Origin: Bosea sp. AS-1
Lineage (GTDB): Bacteria; Pseudomonadota; Alphaproteobacteria; Rhizobiales; Beijerinckiaceae
NCBI RefSeq assembly: GCF_002220095.1
Contig: NZ_CP022372.1
Span: forward strand, 4,002,501-4,066,500
Direction of reading: 5' to 3'
Length of the DNA stretch: 64,000 nucleotides
Shown: piece after piece, positions 9,696 through 19,353 of the stretch
How the letters are laid out: the number at the start of each line of letters is the position of its first letter
Position numbering within the stretch: the stretch's first letter is position 1
Notes under the pieces: model-generated
Told to the model about the DNA's origin: nothing
Databases searched by the model: none
Seen by the model: the letters and a program-made list of their open reading frames with translations, nothing else
Translations under genes and position numbers: made by a program

Positions 9696-10553
9696 ATGAG
9701 CCGCATCGTCTATGTCAACGGCGCCTACCTCCCGGAGGAAGAGGCGAAGATTTCCGTCTTCGATCGCGGCTTCATCTTCGGCGACGGCATCTACGAGGTT
9801 TCGGCGGTGATCGGCGGCAAGCTCGTCGACTGCGAAGCGCATCTTGCCCGCCTCGAGCGCTCCTGCGGCGAGATCCGGCTGAACCTTCCCTGGTCGAAAG
9901 CCGAGCTGGTCGCGATCCATCAGGAGCTGATCAAGTGCAACAACCTCGACGAGGGCGGCATCTACCTGCAGGTCTCGCGCGGTGCCGCCGATCGCGACTT
10001 CCCCTTCCCGAAGGATATCGCTCCCACCCTGGTGATGTTCACCCAGGCCCGCAACTTCGTAAACGCGCCCGCGGCCAAGACCGGCATCAAAGTCGTGTCG
10101 ACGCCGGACCTGCGCTGGGCTCGCCGCGACATCAAGAGCGTCAACCTGCTTGCCCCCGTACTCGCCAAGCAGTTCGCGCTCGAAAGCGGTGCGCAGGAGG
10201 CCTGGCTGGTCGAGGACGGCGTGGTGACGGAGGGCGCCTCCTCCACCGCGTGGATCGTCAAGGGCAAGACGCTGATCTCGCGCCCGCTCTCGCACAAGGT
10301 GCTGCCCGGCATCACTCGCAAGGCGGTGCTCGCCTATCTCGCGGAATCCGGCTTCACCTTCGAGGAGCGCGAGTTCACGCTGGAAGAGGCGCTCGACGCC
10401 GAGGAGGCTTTCATCACCTCCGCGACCAGCCTCGTCATGCCGGTGACCACGATCGACGGCCACACGATCCACAACGGCGCGCCTGGCCCGACCGCGCAGC
10501 GCCTGCGCGAGATCTATATCGACTACGCCCGCAAGGGTGGCGTGCTGGGCTGA
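9696..10553 (+). CDS. dat: D-amino-acid transaminase (PLP fold class IV)
   Basis: The 285-residue enzyme is a class IV aminotransferase. FDRGFIFGDGIYE lies near residues 22-34 and the Schiff-base lysine is K147 in RRDIKSVNLL. A VTEGASST phosphate-binding segment and a late SATSLVMPVT block follow. It should interconvert D-alanine or D-glutamate with their 2-oxo acids, in D-glutamate supply for peptidoglycan or D-amino-acid catabolism. The carboxylate-binding loop reads RGAADRDFPFP; well-studied D-alanine transaminases carry a histidine where F102 stands, so substrate preference may differ. It lies alone after the orphan peptide-binding protein. Confidence 0.85.
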   Translation: MSRIVYVNGAYLPEEEAKISVFDRGFIFGDGIYEVSAVIGGKLVDCEAHLARLERSCGEIRLNLPWSKAELVAIHQELIKCNNLDEGGIYLQVSRGAADRDFPFPKDIAPTLVMFTQARNFVNAPAAKTGIKVVSTPDLRWARRDIKSVNLLAPVLAKQFALESGAQEAWLVEDGVVTEGASSTAWIVKGKTLISRPLSHKVLPGITRKAVLAYLAESGFTFEEREFTLEEALDAEEAFITSATSLVMPVTTIDGHTIHNGAPGPTAQRLREIYIDYARKGGVLG

Positions 10554-10564
10554 TCTCGACGCGG

Positions 10565-10664
10565 GTCATCCCGGACAAGCGGCGAAACCGCGCTGATCCG
10601 GGATCCATGCCTGAGCCGTTCCGGCATGGATCCCGGGTCTCTGCTTCGCTGCCCCCGGGATGAC
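10565..10664. repeat. 100-bp nested palindromic repeat (REP/BIME-like)
   Basis: The outer arms GTCATCCCGG (10565-10574) and CCGGGATGAC (10655-10664) are perfect complements. The inner arms at 10595-10611 and 10623-10639 (17 bp each) pair with one mismatch around an 11-base loop. It fills the gap between the convergent transaminase and guaD genes. The outline is typical of dispersed palindromes at gene ends in alphaproteobacterial genomes, and it could also terminate both transcripts. Confidence 0.8.
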
Positions 10665-10682
10665 GGCGTAACGAAAAGGTCG

Positions 10683-12005
10683 TTACGGCCCGGCCCGCTC
10701 CCCCATCACATAGGTCGCGGCGACATTGCGCTCGTCGCCGAGCGTGACGAGCACGAACAGCTCCTCCGCCAGATCGCGCACCGTCTCCATGCGGTGCGCC
10801 ATCGCCCGGGTCGCGCCCGTATCGAGCACGATGACGTCCGCCTCGCGGCCCGGTTCGAAGCTCCCGACCCATTGATCGAGGCCGAGCGCCATTGCGTTGC
10901 CGCGCGTGATCGCATGCAGCGCCGAGAAGGCCGAGAGCGACTGCCCCTGCAACTGCAGCACCTTGTAGGCCTCGGCCATCGTGCGGAGCATCGAATAGGA
11001 GGTGCCGCCGCCGATATCGGTGGCGACAGCGACCTTCACGCCGCGCTGCCGGGCGTGGGCCCAGTCGAACAGACCTGAGCCGAGGAAGAGGTTCGAGGTC
11101 GGGCAAAAGACCGCGACCGCCCCTGTCTCGGCGAAGGCCTGCCATTCATTATGGGTCATGTGGATGCAGTGGCCCATCAGACTCCTCGCCCCGAGCAGGC
11201 CGTAGCGCCGATAGATGTCGGCATAGTCGGCCGCTTCCGGGTAGAGTTCGCAGGCAAATGCGATCTCGGCCCGGTTTTCGTCGATGTGGGTCTGCACATG
11301 GCAGCCGGGATGTTCGGCCGCGAGGCGTCCAGCCGCCGCCATCTGCTCTGGCGTCGAGGTGATCGCGAAGCGCGGCGTGATGGCGTAGAGCTGCCGGCCC
11401 TTGCCGTGCCAGCGTGCGATCAGCGCCTTCGAATCGCGATAGCCGCTCTCGGCCGTATCGGTCAGAGCTTGCGGCGCATTGCGGTCCATCATCACCTTGC
11501 CGGCGATCATGCGCGTATTGCGCCGTTGCGATTCAGCAAAGAAGGCCTCGGCCGATTGCGGATGGACCGAGCAATAGACCGCCGCGGTGGTGGTGCCGTT
11601 GGCCAGAAGCTCGTCGAGGAAGAAGCGCGAAAGCTTTTCCGCATGGCCCTGTTGGGACAGCTTCTGCTCCTCGACGAAGGTGTATTTGTTCAGCCATTCC
11701 ATGAGCTGTGCGCCATAGGAGGCGACGACCTGGGTCTGCGGCATGTGGATATGGGCATCGATGAAGCCCGGCATGATCAGATGCGGGCGATGGTCGACGA
11801 TGTCGGCGTCCGCCGGCAGCGTCCGCAGCAGGTCCCGCGCCTCGCCGGCCGCCCTGACCAGCCCGTTCTCGATGACGAGCAGGCCGTCCTCGACATAGCG
11901 GTGAGCCGCATCGCCCGCGGCGTCCGGATCACCCACGAACCAGAGCAAGCGGCCGCGCAAGGCACGAATGGCGGAAGATGCGGTCACGATCAGCGGCTCC
12001 GGCAC
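10683..12005 (-). CDS. guaD: Guanine deaminase
   Basis: The 440-residue amidohydrolase deaminates guanine to xanthine. Metal and active-site motifs are all visible: HIH near residues 85-87 after GFIDA, QTHIDEN, GHCIHM and TDIGGGTS with the conserved aspartate. The C-terminal GLDQWVGSFEPGREADVIVLD is the usual amidohydrolase closing strand. The start is GTG at 12005; an in-frame stop (TGA) four codons upstream rules out a longer form. It is divergent from xdhA with only 68 bp between them, and its product xanthine is the substrate of the facing operon, so shared control is likely. Confidence 0.95.
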   Translation of the reverse strand: MPEPLIVTASSAIRALRGRLLWFVGDPDAAGDAAHRYVEDGLLVIENGLVRAAGEARDLLRTLPADADIVDHRPHLIMPGFIDAHIHMPQTQVVASYGAQLMEWLNKYTFVEEQKLSQQGHAEKLSRFFLDELLANGTTTAAVYCSVHPQSAEAFFAESQRRNTRMIAGKVMMDRNAPQALTDTAESGYRDSKALIARWHGKGRQLYAITPRFAITSTPEQMAAAGRLAAEHPGCHVQTHIDENRAEIAFACELYPEAADYADIYRRYGLLGARSLMGHCIHMTHNEWQAFAETGAVAVFCPTSNLFLGSGLFDWAHARQRGVKVAVATDIGGGTSYSMLRTMAEAYKVLQLQGQSLSAFSALHAITRGNAMALGLDQWVGSFEPGREADVIVLDTGATRAMAHRMETVRDLAEELFVLVTLGDERNVAATYVMGERAGP

Positions 12006-12073
12006 AAATCCACATCACATCTGCACCAAATCAAAGCTTCCGGCCAAGCGCGGATCATGCCTAATCTGCGGGC

Positions 12074-13594
12074 ATGACTGGGATTGCGAGCGGAACAGGG
12101 GGAATGCGGAAACGGCTGCGCTTCCTCCTGGGCGACGAGTTCATCGAGATCGACCGCTGCGAGCCGACGCTGACAGTGCTCGACTGGCTGCGTCTCGAGA
12201 AGCGCATGACGGGCAGCAAGGAAGGTTGTGCCGAGGGCGATTGCGGCGCCTGCACCGTCGTCGTTGGCCGGCTCGACCGCGAGCGGCTGCGCTATGAGGC
12301 GATCAACGCCTGTATCCGCTTCCTGCCGACACTCGACGGTTGCCAGCTTCTCACCGTCGAGCACCTGAAAGGCGCAGACGGCAGCCTGCATCCGGTCCAG
12401 CAGGCGATGGTGGATTGCCACGGCTCGCAATGCGGCTTCTGCACGCCGGGGTTCGTGATGTCCCTTTTCGCGCTCCGGCTGAACGAAGCTGAGCCGGACA
12501 TCGCACGCATCGAGGATGCGCTCGCGGGCAATCTCTGCCGCTGCACCGGCTACGAGCCGATCATCGCCGCGGGCCATCGCATGGATGAAGTCGCGCCGCG
12601 GGAGGCCGACCGATTTTTCCGCGCACGGGACACCGTAGCAGCTCGGCTTGCCGCCTTGAACGATGCCGAAACTCTGGCGCTGGAGGGCAATCGCGGCCGC
12701 TTCTATGCCCCAGCGAACCTCGAAGCGCTGGCAGATCTCGTCGCGGCGCATCCGCAGGCAACGCTGGTGGCGGGCGCGACCGATGTCGGGCTCTGGGTCA
12801 CCAAGGCGATGAGACAGCTCGATCCGGTGGTTTACCTCGGGCGGGTCGAGGCGCTGCGCGCCATTGTAGATGCAGGCGACCATCTGCGCTTGGGCGCCAT
12901 GGCGAGCCATGTCGATGTGCGCGATGCGCTTGCCGCCTTGTCGCCGCAGCTCGACGAGCTGATGCGGCGCTTCGGTGGCGAGCAGGTCCGCAATGCTGGC
13001 ACGATCGGCGGCAACATCGCCAACGGCTCGCCGATCGGCGATTTGCCTCCGGCCCTGATCGCGCTCGATGCGACGTTGGTGCTGGCACGCCACTCCGGCA
13101 CGAGGCTCGAACGCCGGAGCATCCCGCTCGAAAGCTTCTTCATCGAATACCGCAAGCAGGACCGACACCCCGGCGAATTTGTCGAGGCCGTGCTGGTGCC
13201 GAAGCTCGCGGATGGCATGCTGTTTCACGCATCCAAGGTCTCGAAGCGCTTCGATGAGGACATCTCGGCTATTTGCGGCGCCTTCCGGCTGACGCTCGCC
13301 GATGATGGACGCATCAGCGAAGCCCGCCTCGCCTATGGCGGCATGGCCGGCATCCCGAAGCGCGCGGCGACGGCCGAAGCTGCACTGATCGGACGTCCCT
13401 GGAATGACGAGGCGGTCTCAGCCGCCATCGCGGCGCTGTCGCAGGATTTCAAGCCGCTCGACGATATGCGCGCCTCGGCGCATTATCGGCTCAAGGTCGC
13501 CGGCAACCTGCTGCGCCGTTTCCTGATCGAGACCACACAGTCCGATACAAGAACACGGGTTGCCGGCCTGCTGGCGGAGGCGGCCCATGGCTGA
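12074..13594 (+). CDS. xdhA: Xanthine dehydrogenase, small subunit (2Fe-2S and FAD)
   Basis: The 506-residue subunit carries the plant-type 2Fe-2S cluster ligands C52, C57, C60 and C80, then the second cluster in the CGFCTPGF and CRCTGYEPI motifs. An FAD-binding domain (LVAGATDVGLW; GGNIANGSPIGDLPPAL) and a CO dehydrogenase flavoprotein C-terminal domain follow. It passes electrons from the molybdenum site to NAD during xanthine to urate oxidation. ATG 12104 (MRKRLRF) is an alternative start, but the purine-rich run before it lies too close for a normal ribosome site. Its stop overlaps the xdhB start by 8 bp. Confidence 0.95.
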   Translation: MTGIASGTGGMRKRLRFLLGDEFIEIDRCEPTLTVLDWLRLEKRMTGSKEGCAEGDCGACTVVVGRLDRERLRYEAINACIRFLPTLDGCQLLTVEHLKGADGSLHPVQQAMVDCHGSQCGFCTPGFVMSLFALRLNEAEPDIARIEDALAGNLCRCTGYEPIIAAGHRMDEVAPREADRFFRARDTVAARLAALNDAETLALEGNRGRFYAPANLEALADLVAAHPQATLVAGATDVGLWVTKAMRQLDPVVYLGRVEALRAIVDAGDHLRLGAMASHVDVRDALAALSPQLDELMRRFGGEQVRNAGTIGGNIANGSPIGDLPPALIALDATLVLARHSGTRLERRSIPLESFFIEYRKQDRHPGEFVEAVLVPKLADGMLFHASKVSKRFDEDISAICGAFRLTLADDGRISEARLAYGGMAGIPKRAATAEAALIGRPWNDEAVSAAIAALSQDFKPLDDMRASAHYRLKVAGNLLRRFLIETTQSDTRTRVAGLLAEAAHG

Positions 13595-15929
13595 CGCACG
13601 GCGCAAGCTCGATATCGTCGCCGAGACCGGACCGGCCGGCTCCGCCCGCGCCCATGATTCCGCGCCCAAGCATGTCGCCGGCGAAGCGCTCTACATCGAC
13701 GACATCGCCGCGCCTGAAGGCCTGCTGCACGCCTATCTCGGCACGAGTGACATCGCCCGTGGCCGGCTGACCTCGCTCGATCTCGAAGCGGTCCGCGCGG
13801 CGCCGGGCGTCGTTATCGTGCTGACCGCTGACGATATTCCCGGCGCCAACGACATCTCCTCGACGCATCTGCATGACGAGCCGGTCTTCGCGACCGAGAG
13901 CATCCTGTTCCATGGCCAGCCGCTCTTCGCCGTCGTCGCCGAGACGCGCGAGCAGGCGCGGCATGCCGCGGCTCTGGCGAAGGCCGATTATGCCGAGGAA
14001 GCACCGCTGATCGACATCGCCGCGTCCCGCGACGCCGGCGGCAGGCTCGTCACCGAACCGCTGAAGCTGGAGCGCGGCGATATCGCGGCTGCGCTGGCCG
14101 GGAGCCCGCACCGGCTGAAGGGCTCGATGACGATCGGCGGGCAGGAGCATTTCTACCTCGAAAGCCAGATTGCATTGGCGATACCTGGCGAGGACGAGGA
14201 TATGGCCGTGCTGGTCTCGACCCAGCATCCGAGCGAGGTTCAGCATATGGTCGCGGCCGTGCTCGGCGTCGGCTCGCATGCGGTGACCGTCGAAGTGCGG
14301 CGCATGGGCGGCGGCTTCGGCGGCAAGGAGACGCAGGCCAATCTCTTCGCCTGCGTCGCCGCGCTCTGCGCCCGCAAGCTGAGGCGGCCGGTGAAGCTCC
14401 GGCCCGACCGTGACGACGACATGGCGATCACCGGAAAGCGCCACGATTTCGTCTGCGACTACGAGATCGGTTTCGACGACGAGGGCCGCATCCATGCGGT
14501 CGATGCCGTCTATGCGGCGCGCTGCGGCTGGAACGCCGACCTCTCGGGGCCGGTGACGGACCGCGCGCTCTTCCACATGGACAATTGCTATTTCTACCCG
14601 GCGGTGCGCGCCCGCTCGGAGCCGCTCTTCACCAACACCTGTTCGAACACGGCCTTCCGCGGCTTCGGCGGACCGCAGGGCATGGTCGGGGCCGAGCGCT
14701 TCATCGAGGAGGTCGCCTACGCCGCCGGGCTCGATCCGCTGGAGGTGCGTCGGCGCAATCTCTACGGCGGGGCCGAGCGCTGCGTGACGCCCTATCACCA
14801 GACGGTCGAGGACAATATCGCGGCCGAAGTGATCGCCGAGCTGGAACGACGCTCGGATTATCAGGCGCGCAAGGCCGCGATCCGCGAGGCCAACAGGACG
14901 AGCCCCATCGTCAAGCGCGGCATCGCGCTGACGCCGGTGAAGTTCGGCATCTCCTTCACCGCGACCTGGTTCAACCAGGCCGGCGCGCTGGTGCATGTCT
15001 ATACCGACGGCACGGTCGCGTTGAATCATGGCGGCACCGAGATGGGGCAAGGGCTCTACATCAAGGTGGCGCAGGTCGTGGCACATGCCTTCGGCATCGG
15101 GCTCGATCAGGTCAAGATCACCGCGACGACGACCGGCAAGGTGCCGAACACCTCGGCCACCGCCGCCTCCTCCGGCTCCGATCTCAACGGCATGGCCGCG
15201 CTCGATGCCTGCGAGGCGATCAAGCGGCGGCTCACCGAATTCGCGGCGAAGCACTGGCAGGAGCGGCCGGAGGACATCGCCTTCCTGCCCGGCCGCGTGA
15301 AAGTCGGCGCGCGCGAAATCCCCTTCAAGGAACTGATCGCGGCGGCCTATATGGCTCGCGTCCAGCTCTCGGCGACGGGCTTTTACGCCACGCCCAAGAT
15401 CCATTGGGACCGCAAGGCCGGGCGGGGCCATCCGTTCTATTATTTCGCCTACGGCGCGGCGGCGGCCGAAGTCGCGATCGATACGCTGACCGGCGAATAC
15501 AAGGTCGAGCGCGTCGATATCCTGCACGATTGCGGGCAGTCACTGAACCCAGCGATCGACAAGGGCCAGATCGAGGGCGGCTTCGTGCAGGGCATGGGCT
15601 GGCTGACGACCGAGGAACTGGTCTGGGACAAAAAAGGGCGGCTCTGGACCCATGCGCCCTCGACCTACAAGATCCCCGTCGCCTCGGACCGCCCGCGCAT
15701 CTTCAATGTGCACCTGCTGGAAAATGCGCCGAACCGCGAGCTGACGATCCATCGCTCCAAAGCAGTAGGCGAGCCGCCGCTGATGCTCGCCATCTCGGTG
15801 CTGCATGCGCTGTCAGATGCCGTGGCGAGTGTCGGTGATTACCGGATCTGTCCACGCCTCGACGCGCCGGCGACGCCGGAGCGGGTGCTGGATGCGGTCG
15901 AGCGCGTCAGGGTGGAGGCAGGCCGATGA
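13587..15929 (+). CDS. xdhB: Xanthine dehydrogenase, large (molybdopterin-binding) subunit
   Basis: The 780-residue subunit binds the molybdenum cofactor and hydroxylates hypoxanthine and xanthine. Visible motifs are GGGFGGKE, RGFGGPQGM, GTEMGQGL and ARVQLSATGFY. The late GEPPLML contains the glutamate expected to act as general base. Length and order match bacterial XdhB. ATG 13587 overlaps the xdhA stop, indicating translational coupling, and the 3' end overlaps xdhC in an ATGA. Confidence 0.95.
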   Translation: MADARRKLDIVAETGPAGSARAHDSAPKHVAGEALYIDDIAAPEGLLHAYLGTSDIARGRLTSLDLEAVRAAPGVVIVLTADDIPGANDISSTHLHDEPVFATESILFHGQPLFAVVAETREQARHAAALAKADYAEEAPLIDIAASRDAGGRLVTEPLKLERGDIAAALAGSPHRLKGSMTIGGQEHFYLESQIALAIPGEDEDMAVLVSTQHPSEVQHMVAAVLGVGSHAVTVEVRRMGGGFGGKETQANLFACVAALCARKLRRPVKLRPDRDDDMAITGKRHDFVCDYEIGFDDEGRIHAVDAVYAARCGWNADLSGPVTDRALFHMDNCYFYPAVRARSEPLFTNTCSNTAFRGFGGPQGMVGAERFIEEVAYAAGLDPLEVRRRNLYGGAERCVTPYHQTVEDNIAAEVIAELERRSDYQARKAAIREANRTSPIVKRGIALTPVKFGISFTATWFNQAGALVHVYTDGTVALNHGGTEMGQGLYIKVAQVVAHAFGIGLDQVKITATTTGKVPNTSATAASSGSDLNGMAALDACEAIKRRLTEFAAKHWQERPEDIAFLPGRVKVGAREIPFKELIAAAYMARVQLSATGFYATPKIHWDRKAGRGHPFYYFAYGAAAAEVAIDTLTGEYKVERVDILHDCGQSLNPAIDKGQIEGGFVQGMGWLTTEELVWDKKGRLWTHAPSTYKIPVASDRPRIFNVHLLENAPNRELTIHRSKAVGEPPLMLAISVLHALSDAVASVGDYRICPRLDAPATPERVLDAVERVRVEAGR

Positions 15930-16768
15930 GCCTCGCCGCCTTCCTGACAGCGCATCGGCACGACGGCATCGTGCTGGTGCGGATCGAGGGCACTACAGGC
16001 TCGACGCCACGCGAGGCGGGCGCCAGCATGGCGGTGACGGCCTATGCCATCGCCGGCACCATTGGCGGCGGCCAGCTCGAATTCCATTGCATCGATCTCG
16101 CCCGGCACATGCTGAGCGAGGGAGCGCCCGACCAGATCCTCGACATCCCGCTCGGGCCGCAAATGGGCCAGTGTTGCGGCGGACGCGTGCGCGTTTCGCT
16201 CAAGCATTGCTCCGCTCCGGAGGCGGCCATCTTGGCCGCGCGCGAGAAGGCGGAGACGGCCGCCCGTCCCTCGATCCTCGTTTTCGGGGCCGGCCATACC
16301 GGCCGAGCCCTGGCGAAAGCGCTCGCTGCCCTGCCCTTCACCGTCACGCTGATAGACGATCGCGACGACGTCATGAGCGGGCTGCCGCCGGCCGTCACCT
16401 GCATCCGCATGGCCGATCCCGTCGACGCTGTCGCGCATGCGCCTGCAAAAGCGGCCTTTGTGGTGCTGTCGCACAGCCATGCGCTCGACTATCGGCTCGC
16501 GGAAACGGCTTTGGCGCGCGGCGATGCAGCTTATGTCGGCATGATCGGCTCGGCCACCAAGCGCGCCCGCTTCGAAGCGAGCTTCCTGCGCAGCGGCGGG
16601 CGGCGCGAAACGCTTGCGCGCCTGACCTGTCCCATCGGCGGTTCGGATGTGGACGACAAGCGTCCCGAGGTGATCGCGGCCTTGACGACAGCCGAGCTGG
16701 TGCGTTGCTTGCTTGGCCGCCGAGAGCCGGCGCGAAGGAGAAAAGCGAGACATGAATCAGCCGCGTGA
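15926..16768 (+). CDS. xdhC: Xanthine dehydrogenase accessory protein XdhC
   Basis: The 280-residue protein has the XdhC N-terminal domain (TTGSTPREAGASM, then GTIGGGQLE and MGQCCGGRV) and a C-terminal Rossmann domain (FGAGHTGRALA). XdhC proteins bind sulfurated molybdenum cofactor and insert it into XdhB; they are not part of the final enzyme. It overlaps xdhB by 4 bp, and its last 17 bp overlap the start of the transporter ATPase gene, which ties the enzyme to the importer. Confidence 0.93.
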   Translation: MSLAAFLTAHRHDGIVLVRIEGTTGSTPREAGASMAVTAYAIAGTIGGGQLEFHCIDLARHMLSEGAPDQILDIPLGPQMGQCCGGRVRVSLKHCSAPEAAILAAREKAETAARPSILVFGAGHTGRALAKALAALPFTVTLIDDRDDVMSGLPPAVTCIRMADPVDAVAHAPAKAAFVVLSHSHALDYRLAETALARGDAAYVGMIGSATKRARFEASFLRSGGRRETLARLTCPIGGSDVDDKRPEVIAALTTAELVRCLLGRREPARRRKARHESAA

Positions 16769-18296
16769 GCAGGAAGTGCCGCCGCGGCTGGCGCTCGCCC
16801 ATATCTCCAAGAACTTTCCGGGCGTGAAGGCCAATGACGACATCAGCCTGAGCGTCAAACCAGGCGAAATCCACGCTCTGCTCGGCGAGAATGGTGCCGG
16901 CAAGTCGACACTGGTCAAGATCATCTACGGCGTGCAGCAGGCCGACGAGGGCACGATCTCCTGGAACGGCGAGGCCGTCGCGATCCCCTCTCCCAAGGCG
17001 GCGCGTAAGCTCGGCATCGGCATGGTCTTCCAGCACTTCTCGCTGTTCGACGCGATGACCGTGATCGAAAACATCGCGCTGGGTCTCGACGAGGCCGTCG
17101 ATCGCGAGGAGCTGAAGCAGCGCGTCGCGGCGATCCTGCAATCCTACTCGCTGCCGCTCGATCCGGAGCGCGAGGTGCATACGCTCTCGGTCGGAGAGCG
17201 CCAGCGCATCGAGATTGTGCGCTGCCTGCTGCAGAAGCCCAAGCTCCTGATCATGGACGAGCCGACCTCGGTGCTGACGCCGCAGGAGGTCGAACGCCTG
17301 TTCGCGACGCTGCGCCAGGTTGCGGCGGAGGGCTGCTCGATCCTCTACATTTCGCACAAGCTCTCCGAGATCAAAGCACTCTGCGACAGCGCCACCATCC
17401 TGCGCGGCGGCCGCGTCGTCGCCACATGCGATCCGAAAATCGAGACGACCAAGCGCATGGCCGAGCTGATGATCGGCGCGGAGCTGCGCAAGATCGAGCA
17501 TGGCCGCGCGAGCGAGGCCGGCGCGGTCAGGCTTGCTGTCAGCGGGCTTTCGTTGCCGGGGACGCCGCCTTTCGGGACGGATCTCAAGCAGATCTCCTTC
17601 GAGGCACGGGCCGGCGAGATCCTCGGTATCGCCGGTGTCGCCGGCAACGGGCAGGCCGAACTTCTGACCGCCCTGTCGGGCGAGCAGCTCGCTGCAGCAC
17701 CTGAAGCCATCAGGCTTGACGGCAAAGCGGTCGGTCTCGAAGGCGCGGGAGCGCGCCGGGCGCTCGGCCTCTCCTGCGTGCCGGAAGAGCGCAACGGCCA
17801 TGCCGCCGTCCCGGATTTTTCCCTGGCCGAGAATGGCGTCCTGACCGCGCGCCATCGCCTGCCGCTGGCGCCGCATGGCATCATCAGCCGCGGCGCCGTC
17901 CGGCGCTTTGCCGACGGCGTCATCAAGCTTTTCGACGTGCGCACCACCGGCAACGGTGCGCTCGCCCGCTCGCTCTCGGGCGGCAACCTGCAGAAGTTCA
18001 TCATGGGCCGCGAGATCGGCCAGCAGCCTGCCGTGCTCGTCGTCTCGCAGCCGACCTGGGGCGTCGATGCCGGCGCTGCCGCCGCGATCCGACAGGAGCT
18101 CGTAGACCTCGCCGCCAAGGGCTCGGCGGTGGTCGTGATCTCGCAGGACCTCGACGAACTGCTCGAGCTCGCCGACCGGCTCTGCGTCATCAACGAAGGC
18201 CGGTTGTCGACGCCGCGCCCGGTCGCGAGCCTCGGCATCGACGAGATCGGCCTGATGATGGGCGGGGTCCACGGCGCGGAGGCAATCCATGCTTGA
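16752..18296 (+). CDS. ABC transporter ATP-binding protein, BMP/nucleoside-type (double ATPase)
   Basis: The 514-residue protein has two tandem ABC domains. The first has a good P-loop (GENGAGKST, residues 45-53), the signature LSVGERQRIEI and Walker B LLIMDEPTS. The second has a degenerate P-loop (GVAGNGQAE), the signature LSGGNLQK and a Walker B reading VLVVSQPTW, a pattern usual for the second half of this family. It energises import by the two permeases that follow. The frame opens at 16713, but MNQPREQEV at 16752 is the likely start. Linkage to xdhABC and guaD suggests purine bases or nucleosides as cargo. Confidence 0.92.
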   Translation: MNQPREQEVPPRLALAHISKNFPGVKANDDISLSVKPGEIHALLGENGAGKSTLVKIIYGVQQADEGTISWNGEAVAIPSPKAARKLGIGMVFQHFSLFDAMTVIENIALGLDEAVDREELKQRVAAILQSYSLPLDPEREVHTLSVGERQRIEIVRCLLQKPKLLIMDEPTSVLTPQEVERLFATLRQVAAEGCSILYISHKLSEIKALCDSATILRGGRVVATCDPKIETTKRMAELMIGAELRKIEHGRASEAGAVRLAVSGLSLPGTPPFGTDLKQISFEARAGEILGIAGVAGNGQAELLTALSGEQLAAAPEAIRLDGKAVGLEGAGARRALGLSCVPEERNGHAAVPDFSLAENGVLTARHRLPLAPHGIISRGAVRRFADGVIKLFDVRTTGNGALARSLSGGNLQKFIMGREIGQQPAVLVVSQPTWGVDAGAAAAIRQELVDLAAKGSAVVVISQDLDELLELADRLCVINEGRLSTPRPVASLGIDEIGLMMGGVHGAEAIHA

Positions 18297-19353
18297 ATGG
18301 CGCCGCCGCCGCGAGCCGAGCATGCTGATGCTGTGGCTCAGTCCCCTGGTCGCGATCGGGCTGACCATGCTCACCGGCATGCTCCTCTTCACGGCCATGG
18401 GCTATGACGGCTTCCACGCCGTCGGCAGCATCTTCCTCACGCCTTTCATCGAGCCGCAGCGCTGGGCCGATATCGGCGTCAAGGCGGCGCCGCTGGTGAT
18501 GATCGCGCTCGGGCTCGCCATCGGGTTCCGCGCCAATGTCTGGAACATTGGTGCTGAAGGACAGTACGTCATGGGTGCCATCGCCGGAACCGGCGTTGCG
18601 CTCGCGACCTACGACATGACCGGCTGGTGGATTCTGCCCGCCATGGCCCTCGCCGGCATTCTCGGCGGCATGGCCTGGGCCGCGATCCCCGCCCTGCTGC
18701 GCGTAAAGCTGCAGGTCAGCGAAATCCTGACAAGCCTGATGCTGACCTATGTCGCGGTGCAGTTGCTCTATTACCTCGTGCGCGGGCCGTGGAAGGACCC
18801 GGGCGGCTTCAATTTCCCGCAGACGCGGATGTTCACTGCCGATCAGACGCTGCCGACCGTCATGGAGGGCTCGCTCGTCCACATCGGCATTCCCGCGGCC
18901 CTGCTACTCGCCATCGTCGCCTGGCTATTGATGGAAAAGACCACGGCCGGCTATGCGGTGAAGGTGGTGGGCCTTGCGCCCGCCGCTGCCCGCCATGGCG
19001 GCTTCAGCGCGGCGCGCACGACCTGGGCGACGATGCTGCTCAGCGGCGGGCTCGCAGGCCTCGCCGGGCTGTTCGAGGCAGCCGGCCCCTTTGGCCAGCT
19101 CACCCCGCAATTCCCCGTCGGCTACGGCTTCACCGCGATCATCGTCGCCTTTCTCGGGCGGCTCAGCCCGCTCGGCATCATCTTCGGCGGCATCGTGTTG
19201 GCGGGAACCTATGTCGGCGGCGAGATCGCGCAGTCGACGGTCCGGCTGCCGCAGGCCGCGACCGGCCTGTTCCAGGCGATGCTGCTGTTCATGCTGCTGG
19301 CGACCGACGTGCTGGTGCGCTGGCGCATCGTCTGGAAGCGGAGGGCGGCATGA
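18289..19353 (+). CDS. ABC transporter permease 1 (BMP/nucleoside-type)
   Basis: This 354-residue inner-membrane protein of the BPD_transp_2 fold has many hydrophobic helices and the family block GFRANVWNIGAEGQY after the second segment, plus QVSEILTSLMLTYVA. It pairs with the next permease to form the channel of the predicted purine or nucleoside importer. The start overlaps the ATPase gene by 8 bp and the stop overlaps the second permease gene by 4 bp (ATGA). Confidence 0.92.
   Translation: MLEWRRRREPSMLMLWLSPLVAIGLTMLTGMLLFTAMGYDGFHAVGSIFLTPFIEPQRWADIGVKAAPLVMIALGLAIGFRANVWNIGAEGQYVMGAIAGTGVALATYDMTGWWILPAMALAGILGGMAWAAIPALLRVKLQVSEILTSLMLTYVAVQLLYYLVRGPWKDPGGFNFPQTRMFTADQTLPTVMEGSLVHIGIPAALLLAIVAWLLMEKTTAGYAVKVVGLAPAAARHGGFSAARTTWATMLLSGGLAGLAGLFEAAGPFGQLTPQFPVGYGFTAIIVAFLGRLSPLGIIFGGIVLAGTYVGGEIAQSTVRLPQAATGLFQAMLLFMLLATDVLVRWRIVWKRRAA

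Noticed and set aside
12074..12106. Restarting xdhA at ATG 12104 because of the AGGGGG run before it
   Set aside because: The run is only one base from that ATG, too close for a usual ribosome site; both starts leave the cluster domain intact, so the longer form is kept.
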